Part shown: positions 40,652-51,012 of the stretch, one piece after another | Position numbering within the stretch: the stretch's first letter is position 1 | How the letters are laid out: every line of letters begins with the position of its first letter | DNA from: Azorinus chamasolen | Lineage: Eukaryota > Mollusca > Bivalvia > Cardiida > Solecurtidae | Reading direction: 5' to 3' | Assembly (NCBI GenBank): GCA_963576725.1 | Contig: OY755243.1 | Location: 35,439,846-35,503,845 of the forward strand | Length of the DNA stretch: 64,000 nt | Position numbers and translations under genes: made by a program | The notes under the pieces: generated by a model | Database searches by the model: none | The model's input: the letters and a program-made list of their open reading frames with translations, nothing else | What the model was told of the DNA's origin: nothing

Positions 40652-40848
40652 TACATTAAACCCCCTCTAAGCTGGAATTCTAGTAGAGAGGAATTTAGAT
40701 AATTTTAGACAGGTGGTTGCTTAATGCATGGTGAAGGTCATGCAGAAAGCTCCTTAACGACTTTCACCCTGTATTAAGCTATCGTCTGTCTCCAGGACAG
40801 ATATTTATTCCACATTTAACCCCCGGTTTAAACGGGTTTTACTGTGTA
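40652..40848. mobile_element. MITE family B3, inner hairpin arm deleted
   Basis: TACATTAAACCCCCTCTAAGC and GGTTTAAACGGGTTTTACTG ends; GCAGAAAGCTCCTTAACGAC shows the missing right inner stem. Confidence 0.8.
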
Positions 40849-40964
40849 TTATGAGAACTGAATGTAATGTTGCCTATATGTGTACAGGCGATACTATACT
40901 TAACATTTTAAAGGTTACTCTTGTCACTGTAAAAATAAAATGTCGGTCCTAATGTTGATATGTT

Positions 40965-41117
40965 CAATTTGGATTACCTGTCCTCAGATTTTAAGAAACT
41001 ATTCATCGAATGTCAAACAGCTTGGATCCAGATGAGATGCCGAGTTACTCGGCGTCTCATCTGGATCCAAGCTGTTAGCAAATGCAAGTGAGATCGTCGA
41101 TAGCGGATTTAGGGTTA
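40965..41117. mobile_element. MITE family E, near-perfect core
   Basis: A 61-nt palindrome (41015-41076) runs AACAGCTTGGATCCAGATG to CATCTGGATCCAAGCTGTT with one inner mismatch. This copy lacks the usual A/A mismatch. It ends GATTTAGGGTTAA. Confidence 0.8.
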
Positions 41118-41458
41118 AGTAATCCAAGAGGAAGTTTGCCGATTACATAATTCCAAACAATTCTTAATCGTTCAAGCAACTTAATATATCTGCTGATAAG
41201 CATTAATCTGGATTATAACAGCATCAAGGTGTTGCCGACTGATACAGAATTGACCCAATCCGCCGACTCGTTTCAAACTCGGGGTTTGACCAGTGTCTTC
41301 GTCTATAGCACCGGTAGACAGAATCATTTAAGGACATGTAGAGTACAAAACAGTGTTGACTCAAATCAGATGCCGTGTTTTCAAGGTAATATTACATCGA
41401 AGTCAGCTGTGTGTGCATTTTCCGCGGTTTGATATCATTCATTATGTATCTAAACTAC
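41118..41458. other. Non-coding, core scrap
   Basis: AAACAGTGTTGACTCAAATC (41347-41366) is a lone core arm. The open frame at 41229-41432 has no splice support. Confidence 0.4.
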
Positions 41459-41700
41459 ATTTTACCCTTTACACCATAACATTCTGATTGTAGTGGCATA
41501 TGGAAGCAGGAAGATGTTGCCAGGGCAGAACCGATTCCATATTATTGTAGAAGCAAACAGAGCAGACAGTGATCAGATGGCTCGTGTTCGAGCCGTCTGA
41601 TCTGGGTTTATAACCGATTCCATATTATTGTAGAAGCAAACAGAGCAGACAGTGATCAGATGGCTCGTGTTCGAGCCGTCTGATCTGGGTTTATTCTTCA
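41459..41700 (-). mobile_element. MITE family A1 with duplicated core
   Basis: TTTTACCCTTTACACC start. The 83-bp block from AACCGATTCCATATTATTG to TCTGATCTGGGTTTAT is present twice in tandem (41529, 41612), so two complete hairpins lie in a row. Confidence 0.85.
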
Positions 41701-41706
41701 TTTCTT

Positions 41707-41983
41707 TTAACACTTGTCCTCATATAAACGCTCTTTCACACATTTCCAAACAGAGTAGACACAGATCAGACTGCTCCTTTTGGGAGCCTAACCCTAACCC
41801 AGTTCCTTGTGGGAGCCGTCTGATCTGTGTCTGCTTTGTTTTGCTTATGAAATTATAATAAATATAACTCTACAGTTTCTACTAATATCAAAATATATCC
41901 TTTGCACATATGTCATTATAAACATTCAGCTATTAATTATTCATGACGTCATTACGTTGACTATTCAACAGGGAAAGGGTTAA
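41707..41983 (+). mobile_element. MITE family A3, apex insertion
   Basis: TTAACACTTGTCCTCATATAA and CAACAGGGAAAGGGTTAA ends. The apex GCTCCTTTTGGGAGC is followed by CTAACCCTAACCCAG and a second GGGAGC. Confidence 0.85.
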
Positions 41984-42295
41984 GGACACGGAAAGGAATG
42001 TTTGCAGAAGGGATAGAAGTGTCAACATGCTTATCTGCAAACACCTTTAGATCCGGGTATATTATACAACAGGAAACAAATTCATTATTCTACCCATAAT
42101 GCCACGCCGTCAGATAAGGAGCCCCATGAGTAAATAAGGTTCAAGTGACGACCCTAATTAAATCCAGTTTACTTAAATAGGGGACAACCGCTTCAAACGG
42201 AGTTTGATTGTTAGAGATAGGCTTGTGAGGGGGTTTCTCAAGTAAAGGAACATATCTGTATTAGTATCAACAGGATTTGTTTTAACTCTTTGCTG

Positions 42296-42505
42296 AGCCC
42301 TTTCCTCCATTAATACGCTTTTCTACGCCTCTGTAATAGTCTCTTCTTGAAACCATTGTGATAAATAGAGCATTTGCTCCATAGGAGCAAATGCTCTATT
42401 TATCACAATAGTTTCAACACTACACACTTCTAAAAAATCCTTTCCTTTAGTTAATGATCCTTTTCGGTAGATGTATTCAAAGAGGTAGGATCTAAATATA
42501 GCTTA
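42296..42505 (+). mobile_element. MITE family C with A1-like short end
   Basis: AGCCCTTTCCTCCATTAATAC and TTTCTACGCCTCTG replace the usual C short end; core and CTTTTCGGTAGATG arm are ordinary C. Confidence 0.85.
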
Positions 42506-42780
42506 ATGAATATTCATGTACGGAATAATTACTGAATGAATAATCAATGAACACATGGACACATTCAACAATGTGGATGTTTGCCAAGACGGACAATGTA
42601 GATTCAAATCAATAACATTATTTAAGCCAATTGAACAGACCGCCTATTAGACAGCTCCTATAGACATTCATAGGCAAACAGAGCAGACCTTCATCAGACG
42701 GCTCCTATAGGAACTGTCTGATCTTGGTCTACGCTGTATGCAAAGGGTAAAAGGATGTCTCTATGGAGTAAGGGGTTATA
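42506..42780 (-). mobile_element. MITE family A1, partial duplication near core
   Basis: ATGAATATTCATGTACGGAA. A broken core (GAACAGACCGCCTATTAGAC) is followed by a good one (GAGCAGACCTTCATCAGACGG / CTGTCTGATCTTGGTCTACG). End TATGGAGTAAGGGGTTA. Confidence 0.75.
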
Positions 42781-43088
42781 ATTTAATATAAGAATTTATT
42801 AAAGCCAAATAGAAGAATAAAAGATTCACTTATTTTCAATGACACCAGTAAGCATTATAAATTACAATTCTAGTTACACCTGGTAATCACAAAGTGTTTG
42901 TGTAAAACAACAATTTGAGGATTTCAAAATTAAGGATGGTTACACAATATAGAATCAAAACATATGTTTAGACATTTTAGTAAATATGTCCTTATTCTAC
43001 GCATTTTGAAGTTATGACTCCACAACGAAGTTCGCTCCAGATCGATTAAAATATCACATTGCTAGTTGTAAGCGTATTAATTATCATA

Positions 43089-43251
43089 TACAGTTAAATC
43101 TCTCTAAACCGGGCGTTAAATTTAGTATAAACATCGGTCTTGGAGACAGGTGACAGCTTAATGCAAGGTGAAAGTCATGCAGAAAGCTGAGCACTCTAAC
43201 AGTATCTAAATTCTTCTTTACTAGAATTCCGGTTTAGATGGGTTAACTGTA
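43089..43251. mobile_element. MITE family B3, right hairpin arm deleted
   Basis: TACAGTTAAATCTCTCTAAAC and GGTTTAGATGGGTTAACTGTA ends; after GCAGAAAGCT the sequence jumps to AGTATCTAAATTC. Confidence 0.85.
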
Positions 43252-43880
43252 CGTATATGACTCAGTCTAAGACCATAAAGAAATAATAAAAACGTGCCAT
43301 TATTCAACAAAATATCATCATATTCCCCATTATATAAAAACACGATTTCATTGGAAATAACAGAGTTGTTCCGATTAGCACATCCATTTTGTAGTTGTTT
43401 GACACAATTGTGAACAATCAAACTATTCACTGCTACATCAGAGTAACACTATTCATTGCCACTGTCAATAGATTCAGTGCTGGTTCCTATTGTAGCCCAG
43501 AGCATGGTCGACATGACAGGGCAGACAATTGATTAAACGTCCCCAATAAAGATGGTAATCTTTTGTATTTATTATCTTTGCTGTTTCCGAATGTCATGCC
43601 GAAAGTGATTTTCATCACTTATGGTTTTTGTTCAACTTAATCACACATAGAGTGGTATAGGTTTTTGTCAGCAGGCGGGATGTTTCATTAGATTCACTCA
43701 TAATATCAACATTGTGTTGCTGATAAGCCTGCTGTTTATCGTATACCCCCTTGCTGGTGAGTTTGATAGCATATTCAAATATATTGAACTGACGTCTAGT
43801 CAGGATATAAACTACTTTCACTCTTTAGTGTAGCTTTGAATAGAACATTTATGGAAGAAAATCAAAGTTAAAAGCTGACG
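43252..43880. other. Non-coding, no repeat family
   Basis: Two minus-strand open frames (43221-43430, 43615-43821) have no splice sites or recognisable domain. Confidence 0.4.
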
Positions 43881-43881
43881 T

Positions 43882-44089
43882 ATGCAGTAAAACCTCTCTA
43901 AACCGGACGTTAAATTTAGTATAAATATTGGTGTCAAAGACAGGTGGCAGCTTAATGCAGAATGAAAGGCATGCAGAAAGCTCCTCCAGGAACCTTCTGC
44001 TTGACTTTCACCCTGCATTAAGCAACCACTTGCCTAAAAGTATCTAATTATTCTCTACTAGAATTCCCGTTTAGAGGGTTTTAACTGTA
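43882..44089. mobile_element. MITE family B3, complete
   Basis: ATGCAGTAAAACCTCTCTAA and TTTAGAGGGTTTTAACTGTA ends; stem GCAGAAAGCTCCTCC / AGGAACCTTCTGC with minor damage. Confidence 0.9.
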
Positions 44090-44139
44090 GATGACATTTT
44101 CAAAACGACACAACGTGACTTTTTGTGCTAAATATTAAT

Positions 44140-44352
44140 AAACCATTATCCTGGTGTAAGAAAAATATCGTCTGCTCAAATTATAATCTCGTGCACTTTT
44201 GACTACTTTCGATTCCATCAATGTTCTAGGACATTTTGCTGAGTGTCAAACAACTTGGACCCTGATGAGGTGCCGAGGCACTCGGCGTCAAATTTTGAGC
44301 CAAATTGTTTGCAGATGCGAGTTAGGTGGCGATAAGAGGGACTACGGTTAGT
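44140..44352. mobile_element. MITE family E, long-arm variant
   Basis: ATCGTCTGCTCAAATTATAA, TTTCGATTCCATCAATGTTC, core CAACTTGGACCCTGATGAGG, GAGGCACTCGGCGTC, and end GGTGGCGATAAGAGGG. Confidence 0.7.
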
Positions 44353-44370
44353 GAGCGTCTTTTGTGTTTA

Positions 44371-45306
44371 GCTCACCTGGGCACGAACGGCTCATTGTGA
44401 GTTAGTGTGACAGTGCCTTGTCCGTCGTCCGTTCTCGTGCGTCCATAGTGCATTGTCCGTTGTTTAAACAACATATATAAAACAACTAGGTCAGTTGTAA
44501 CCAAAGGTCACAGAAATGGTCCTTGTGAGTTCCACTTTCATTTTTGTACAAAACGCTAATTTTCATGACAACCCAAAGGAGAAACACTGACAATCTCCTT
44601 GTTTGGACCCACATGGCCGGCTTCAATGTAATATGGCAGCAGTGAGCCGATCCTTAGGTACCCCCTACGAACACTTTTCAAATATTTTTAATTCGGTTAA
44701 AAACAAGGCCACCAGAGGCGGGGATAACTCTCCTTATATGGCAATAGTGGAAACCTAAAATATATTCTAAAAGCACCATCCAGATTTCTTTATAATTTTG
44801 CAGGAGTGATTATTAGGTGTCCCTCTACCAAAATGTCCAAATCATGTTGATTCGTTAAAACATGATCGCCACAAACGGAGCTTGTTTCCTTATATGGTTA
44901 TAGAGAACATTTCAGAACATTTCTCCTGATTTAGGTAGATTTTAATGCAATATGGCAATGTTGTCATATGAAAAAACAAAAACAAAGAAAAACGTCTTCT
45001 CTGAAACCACTAGTGGCATTTCAGTAAAAACAGGAATATTCTTTAGGTGTGTACCTAAACCAAATATTATTAAAAAACATTAGTATATCAAATGAGGCTG
45101 ACTTTACGTATATGGTAAAAGGGGTTCAAAGGGGATATTTTTGTAGGATAAACCTTTGCCAAGACTGCTAAAGTTATTGTATTTCCTGAAATAACATGAT
45201 TTATATATTTGCTACATGTTTAACAATTAGACCAATATTCTCAGAATGGAACACGTGCCATATTGTCTGAGGTGAGCGATGCAGATTTACCACGACTCTC
45301 TTGTTC
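44371..45306 (+). mobile_element. Long repeat element 3, GCTCACCT ends
   Basis: GCTCACCTGGGCACGAACGG start and CTGAGGTGAGC near the end are inverted. GTCCGTCGTCCG follows the head; the tail is CACGACTCTCTTGTT. The interior is non-repetitive, with decayed TTATATGGT/TTACGTATATGG phrases and no ORF. Confidence 0.65.
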
Positions 45307-45639
45307 ACAAACGCATTCGTTTCGTAGAAGTAACTTGCCATGTAGGTTATGAGTATAAAATAGATTTATCACACTATTTGTTTTCTGATGTGTCAGAAAA
45401 TGTCATGTAATAACGCCAACTAATACTATATATAAATCAATTATTAATGCAATCTGGCTTTTTCCGTCGAACGATGGTACAAATCTGGGCTATGGTAAGT
45501 GTTTTATAACCGGAGAATTAGATAGTGTCGCGGAACGCCATAAGCAGTGTAACATAGTAACATAGCATTTGTTGAAATGTATACTTTATAAATTTGTTAT
45601 ATAACTGTTGCTGGAAGCACCTTTCTACAGTTTACTGTG

Positions 45640-45730
45640 ATAGCATTTGCAGACAGTTTTGATCCAGACAGGACGCCGAGTAACATCTGTTTCTGATCAG
45701 GATCTAAACCATTTGAAATACCAGTCAATG
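45640..45730. repeat. Family E core
   Basis: GACAGTTTTGATCCAGACAG pairs with CTGATCAGGATCTAAACC, including the A/A mismatch. Confidence 0.55.
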
Positions 45731-45765
45731 CTTTTGAGAAGACATTTAGAGGTGTACTCTGAGAT

Positions 45766-46087
45766 ATAACCCTTTAGTCCAAAGATACGCCTACAGACGC
45801 CTCTGTAAACAGAGTGAAATCAGACCAAACAGCTCTTTAGCTTTTGACATGATTCTACAGATTCAGCCATTGTCAAATATTGCCATATTCGTGATCCCAT
45901 TATAAAATTCATTTAATGATTAATAATACATTCATTACTTCTGACATACATATTCATTAAGTGAAACGTGAACTTGGGTGCCTTTGGGAGCGCTCTGCAT
46001 TACTTTCACCCTGCATTAAGCTGCCACCTGTCATACAAACTGGCCTTTATACCAATTAGAACGTCCGGGTGAGAGGGGGTCACTGTA
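45766..46087. mobile_element. A1 element followed by B right half
   Basis: A1: TAACCCTTTAGTCCAAAGATA, half core, ATATTCATTAAGTGAAACG to about 45970. B: GGGAGCGCTCTGCATTAC, TGCATTAAGCTGCCACC, GAGGGGGTCACTGTA. Confidence 0.65.
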
Positions 46088-46115
46088 TTTGGGCGAGTTC
46101 ACTAGGAAATATAGG

Positions 46116-46421
46116 TTACCATAGGAGCCTTCTGATCAGGGTCTGCTCTGTTTGCTTTTGAAGTTGTAATAGATCTGAAGCTACAGTTTCTACTAATACC
46201 AAAATGTCAGCTATACATATTCTGTTATAAAGTTCAACTAACAGATAGTCCTGATGTCGCTCAACTAATAGATAGTCATGATGTCGCTCAACTAATAGAT
46301 AGTCATGATGTCGCTCAACTAACAGATAGTCCTGGTGTCGCTCAACTAATAGATAGTCATGATGTCGCTCAAGTAATAAATATTCATGATCTCGTGACTA
46401 TTCAACAGGGACAAGTTAAAC
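46116..46421 (+). mobile_element. MITE family A3 with 27-bp array
   Basis: Begins inside the apex (ATAGGAGCCTTCTGATCAGG), has TACAGTTTCTACTAATACC, and ends CAACAGGGACAAGTTAA. Confidence 0.8.
46234..46395. repeat. 27-bp tandem array, 6 copies
   Basis: TCAACTAATAGATAGTCATG plus ATGTCGC recurs at 46234, 46261, 46288, 46315, 46342 and 46369. The last copy keeps the ancestral A3 form AATAAATATTCATGATC. Confidence 0.95.
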
Positions 46422-46651
46422 ATCACACGTTTCACCAAGCCTGTAAAGAAATCGATGCTTGTTATAGAGTAAGATGTACATGTACTATTATACCCAGATT
46501 TTCAGATTCAATGCCAAATTAACGGTGTGCTTAAAAATCAATTAATTTCATATAACATATTATTTTGCCACCTGTCAGGGGAGTTGACTCTCGATCTCTA
46601 ATGGAATAATTTTCTGATATCTGTTCAGATTTCCTCTCATTTGTATCTTGT

Positions 46652-46845
46652 TAACCCTTAATTTACTTATCGCAGCATGCGTGGGATTTTCAAACAGATT
46701 GGATCCAGATCAGATGTTGAGTAACTTAGTGTCTAAGCTGTTTGACATACATTCAGGAATATAAAGAGCAAATAAAAGAATCAGATGCTCTCTATGAATA
46801 CACAAGACGAGAGTCTAAGCGAAAGGTGGGATTCATCATAGCAGA
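46652..46845. mobile_element. MITE family E
   Basis: GTTAACCCTTAATTTACTTA start, core CAGATTGGATCCAGATCAG, shortened right arm GTGTCTAAGCTGTTTGAC, then GAATCAGATGC and GCGAAAGG. Confidence 0.6.
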
Positions 46846-46874
46846 ATAATGGTTAATTAAGTTACATTGTGAGC

Positions 46875-47015
46875 TAAACCGTTTCCGATACTCCGAGCCG
46901 CGTTGAGGTTTGTCGGTCACCCGAACATGGCAATCGTTACTACTCGGCTAATTCCGTCTAGAGACTTATTCGTAGAAACATCTCCGAGGAGTAACGAGTG
47001 CCCGTACGTGGGCGT
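46875..47015. promoter_or_regulatory. CpG-dense, MITE-free islet
   Basis: About 15 CpGs in 130 bp (CCGAGCCGCG, TCCGTC, CCCGTACGTGGGCG) between an E and a B4 element. Short open frames exist on both strands but none extends. Regulatory role or a decayed exon is inference. Confidence 0.25.
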
Positions 47016-47024
47016 GTTGTTCAA

Positions 47025-47214
47025 TACAGTTAAACCTGTCTTAAGCGAATATGAAAAAGAGCTCTAATCATGGGTCTGAAATCAGATGACAGCTTAATGC
47101 AGGTCAATATAGGATCTTTCTGCATTACTTTTGCTCTGTATCAAGCAGCCACGTGCTTTTTAAGAGCCATTAGTCCAATTGATATAAGGTGGGTTAAGCC
47201 AGGTTCTGCTGTAC
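47025..47214. mobile_element. MITE family B4
   Basis: TACAGTTAAACCTGTCTTAAG and GTTAAGCCAGGTTCTGCTGTA ends; arms GACAGCTTAATGCAGG and GATCTTTCTGCATTACTTTTG. Confidence 0.85.
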
Positions 47215-47716
47215 TCGATTACCTGTCTGCGATATCTATCAATTTCCGGCTGTACGTCCCATGATAGCGGGTCCAGTTGTTGACGAGCCCAATACTAACA
47301 AGTTCAATAATGACAGGTCCCAGGATAATCATTCTCATTCACCCTATTTATTAATGCATGTATACTGTTATCTTTTTGCGCAGCTTGAAAGCATATGCAA
47401 ACAGTTTTGAGCAAAATATAACACCAACAAAAATATGTGTCTTATGAAACTCAAATCCTGACAGACAGACTATTTTAGTAGCGCATTTGAATGAACACTC
47501 CTATTCCGCAGTCAGCTCGGCCGAACTATATTAAAAATATTCCTTTGAAGGAATGTTTCTGCCAGGAAAATGTGGGGCATTCTTGGAAAACACACTCAGA
47601 ACTTTTGCAGAAGTTCTGTTATCTCATTTGGATTTACGTTATTCTGTTGTGGTCTTTAAGATACGCTATATATATGAATGGGTTGCTTAACACTGTGTAA
47701 ACATAATTATAATGTT
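47215..47716. other. Non-coding, nothing recognised
   Basis: An open plus frame at 47491-47700 lacks splice signals; no repeat family. Confidence 0.4.
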
Positions 47717-47935
47717 TTGACCCATTCTCTCATGGGGTATTTTAGATACAACCTCTGTGAATAAATCTATCGAATTGGAGCATTAACTAGAGAAAAGGAA
47801 AAAATAGAATTTTGCAGTTTGAAACCATTGTGATAAATAGATCCTATAGGAGCAAATGCTCTATTTACCACAATGGTTTCAAAAAGTGACTTTTACAGGT
47901 GCGTAGAAAGACGTATTTATGGAGGAAAGGGTTAA
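47717..47935 (-). mobile_element. Chimeric C element with A1-type end
   Basis: Left end TTGACCCATTCTCTCATGG and the core are C. The right end GTATTTATGGAGGAAAGGGTTAA is that of A1. The left apex arm (GAGCATTTGC) is deleted. Confidence 0.85.
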
Positions 47936-48215
47936 TCGAACACCCACTATGAGATGTTACTAGGCGTCTCATCATGATACAAACGGTTTGCAAATGTTTA
48001 GCATGATAAGAGTGAACCCTTTCCCTGTTTTATGTTTATTTCAAATGTCAATACCTACCGAATATCCATGAACAACATAGTGGAATATTGTAATCATTTT
48101 AGAAAGTAAAGAAATAGATGTTTCAAATTCCACTAGCAAGTAGAGCATTATCTGATCTTGGTACATTCTGGTTGGAAGGGCGTGAAAAAGTGTTTGTATG
48201 AGATAAGGGGCTACT
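47936..48215. mobile_element. E half-core then family A2
   Basis: GGCGTCTCATCATGATACAAAC is one E arm. From 48012, GAACCCTTTCCCTGTTTTATG, AAAGTAAAGAAATAGATG and GCAAGTAGAGC are A2 with a collapsed core, ending GAGATAAGGGG. Confidence 0.65.
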
Positions 48216-48638
48216 TATTCTTTCTTAAGCCTGACATGACTTATATTCCCATTAGACGGAAAGCTATCGAATTGCAAGTCCCAGTAACAGTCCCAGATAC
48301 AAAAGCAGGGTCCATATTTTCTCTGGCAATTTGTCGATAATTGTTTTGGATTGATTACTAATTAACACTGGCAAAAGTGATCACTGAACAGATCCCAAAA
48401 CAAACGAGTCTAAAGCATTGGAATTAGTATCACGTTAGAATAACAATTGATGCTATAAAATTTCCCCACAGCCATCATAGAACTCTGGTAGTTTATTGCA
48501 GTACAATAAAAATCTCATGCGGGCATTTATTTGCTAACATTCTGAAGCATATTGTTGAAATTTGAAAGTAAAAAGTCTGGTTTATAAACTAGTTTACATG
48601 TTTCAGAAATACAACATTTGGCATAGTGCGCAGTATAT
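48216..48638. other. Non-coding, nothing recognised
   Basis: No repeat family or exon-like ORF. Confidence 0.45.
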
Positions 48639-48639
48639 A

Positions 48640-48808
48640 AGACCAGAGGTACAGATAAGACGCGTAAAGTAAAACATTTTCAAGAATAACTTCTTTATTT
48701 CTCCACCAGACCCTATGTTGTGACCACTCTATAGAATTGCCTCTAAGAGTGGTCACAGCATAGGGTTTGACGAGAAAATGAATGGCGATTTTAGTACTTG
48801 AGTTCTTT
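48640..48808 (+). mobile_element. Hairpin element family D, short apex
   Basis: GACCAGAGGTACAGATAAG, CACCAGACCCTATGTTGTG. The apex is shortened to GAATTGCCTCTAAGAG; GATTTTAGTACTTGAG. Confidence 0.8.
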
Positions 48809-48833
48809 TGTTCTGTAAAACACTCTCAAAACC

Positions 48834-49044
48834 TTAACCCATTACCTCATATGCTATTTTTAGATCCAACCTTTTTGAATAAATACACCGAAAAGGAGCA
48901 TTTACTAGATAAAATGGATTTTTTAGTTGTGTAATATTGAAACCATTGTGATAAATAGAGCATTTGCTCCATATTTATCACATTGGTTTCAAAAAGTGAC
49001 TTTTACAGAGGCATCAAAAGTCGCCAATATGAGGGAATGGGTAA
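48834..49044 (-). mobile_element. MITE family C, right apex arm deleted
   Basis: TTAACCCATTACCTCATATG start; GAGCATTTGCTCCATATTTATC shows the deletion; end TATGAGGGAATGGG. Confidence 0.9.
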
Positions 49045-49642
49045 AAGTGATACTCCTTACAAAAACATATTTTAAATAACATCATAAAACTTGGTATTTG
49101 TTATGTTCAATCATTATTATGAAGATTGTCAATATGAACTTATATCCACAAATGCCCTTGTAATACGAAATAAATCGTGTTCATCGATACAATTACTATT
49201 TGTTCTACAACCAAATATTATTGGCCTATGTTGAACAGTTAACGAGCCCAAATATCAACCCGAATAAATACTCACACAGTGCCCAATAACATCGGGCTTT
49301 CAATATCAAACACGTGAAAGTTTTGTCTTCTTCGGTGTGTATTCGACTGGTTTTCTAGCAACATGCTTCTTTTCAGCATATGAACAAATGATTTATGAAA
49401 TTTCCAAGCATTTTTGAAACACGTTGCAATTAGAGACTTTCACTTTAAGTAATAATTATTAACATCTACAAATATACTGTAAAAAAGCCCAGAAGATAAT
49501 ATCTTGTGGCTGACAGTTACATAACTTACATAAACACTTTATAATACTAAATGCAGTTTTATATTGTTTTTGTTAACACTGAAACCTCTGCAAGTGATAG
49601 CAACATGAATACACACGGGTGCCTGGACATTCAGGTTATTGA
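49045..49642. other. Non-coding, repeat-free block
   Basis: About 600 bp with no MITE, array or exon-like ORF. Confidence 0.45.
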
Positions 49643-49810
49643 CTAACCCTCCTACACTAGTTTTAGACCCAACCTCTTTGAAATAATCTACTGACAAGGA
49701 TAGTTTACTAGAAAAATTATTTGGTTTAGGATTATATAGGTTAGAACATGGTTTCAAAAAATGACTTTTACAATGACGTCAAAATGCGCTAGTAGGAGGG
49801 AATGGGTTAA
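49643..49810 (-). mobile_element. MITE family C lacking its hairpin
   Basis: CTAACCCTCCTACACTAG, CTACTGACAAGGATAGTTTAC, a single CATGGTTTCAAAAAATGAC arm, and end AGGAGGGAATGGGTTAA. Confidence 0.8.
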
Positions 49811-50010
49811 CTCACTCCCAATACATACCCATGTAAGAAATAATGACATTATGAATATGTATTAGATGACTACTTATATTAGCGTATGAATTTCATATAG
49901 TTTAACCACGGCATGAACTATAGCATCAGATCTGTATTATTTCATCAGCAAACAAAGCTCCCGGACTGACGACTCCTACAGGGTATGGGTCTATTTTGTT
50001 TACAACAGGA
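49807..50010 (-). mobile_element. MITE family A1 sharing TTAA with C
   Basis: TTAACTCACTCCCAATACATA start, TGTAAGAAATAATGACATTA arm, partial core with ACTCCTACAGGGTATGGGTC. A B scrap (TATTAAGCTGCCACTTGTC) follows. Confidence 0.7.
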
Positions 50011-50045
50011 ACTATTAAGCTGCCACTTGTCTTAAAAAGCCATGC

Positions 50046-50295
50046 TTAACCCTTCGCTTGCTGAATTTTAAAACACCTTTCTTCTTCTTTACCCATGTCC
50101 TGTTGTATAATTACATATATATTCACGGTGTACAAGTATTTCGCTGTGCAATCACTGCTGTGGAGTGCACTGGTTGCACAATCAATTTGTAAATAGTGCA
50201 GACCCTGATGAGACAGCTCCTACAGGAGCTGTCTCATCTGGGTCTTCACTATTTACAGGTACGTATATTGACGTGAATAGCAAGCGAAGGGTTAA
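50046..50295 (+). mobile_element. MITE family I, complete
   Basis: The only full I copy. Ends TTAACCCTTCGCTTGCT and AGCAAGCGAAGGGTTAA are perfect 17-base inverted repeats. Core AGTGCAGACCCTGATGAGAC / GTCTCATCTGGGTCTTCACT has the conserved mismatch; apex GCTCCTACAGGAGC. Confidence 0.95.
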
Positions 50296-50791
50296 ATTTC
50301 TTTTGTGTGGTCGCTTTGGACAGATTTTCTGTAATCTATATATTTTACCAAGTTAGGTTTTGATGTTGTATATTTACAAATTGGACTGAAACCGGAATAT
50401 CAGGTTCTGTTCATTTTGAGCATGTAAGGCTTACAAGAAACCTTGTACCTTAGTTTGTGCTAAATCTGGTGTGGCTATACCAGTAGCAGCCTTGCCTCTG
50501 GCTTTTTAGCGATGGTTTCGCCAGCTTCAGACACATTCCGTCGGATACCGTGTTAGAATTTTTGTTTGTTTCGCTCAATGTTGTTAAATAATGCACACAA
50601 ATACATTTCCGATATCCTCCATTGCTGGTTCCCGTCAAAATTAACACAGCGAATGGTGTGTGTTACTTCAAACACACAAGCACTTTTAGCTGCACTGACG
50701 AAAATACAATATGGTTGATGTCATAGGATCAACAAAGGGCAGTTAAATCTTCATACAGAGACCACTCTAAAGACGTATAAATTGTCTGTTA
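50296..50791. other. Non-coding, nothing recognised
   Basis: A minus-strand frame (50450-50647) has no recognisable domain or splice sites. Confidence 0.4.
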
Positions 50792-51012
50792 TTAACCCTT
50801 TACTGCATGCATAAGTCTTTCAAAGATGCCTTTTGACGCCCTTGCAAAAAAGAGTAGACCTAGATCAGACAGCTCCTGTAGGAGCCGTCTGATCAGAGTC
50901 TGTTCTGTTTGCTAATGAAACAATTCAGATCTGTTTCTACACATTCTACCATGGCAAAACTATTTATGATGTCATTATTTCTACTACGAATATTCAAGAA
51001 GTGAAGATTTAA
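50792..51012 (+). mobile_element. MITE family A1
   Basis: TTAACCCTTTACTGCATGC start, core GTAGACCTAGATCAGACAGC / GCCGTCTGATCAGAGTCTG with CTCCTGTAGGAG apex, end GTGAAGATTTAA. Confidence 0.85.
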
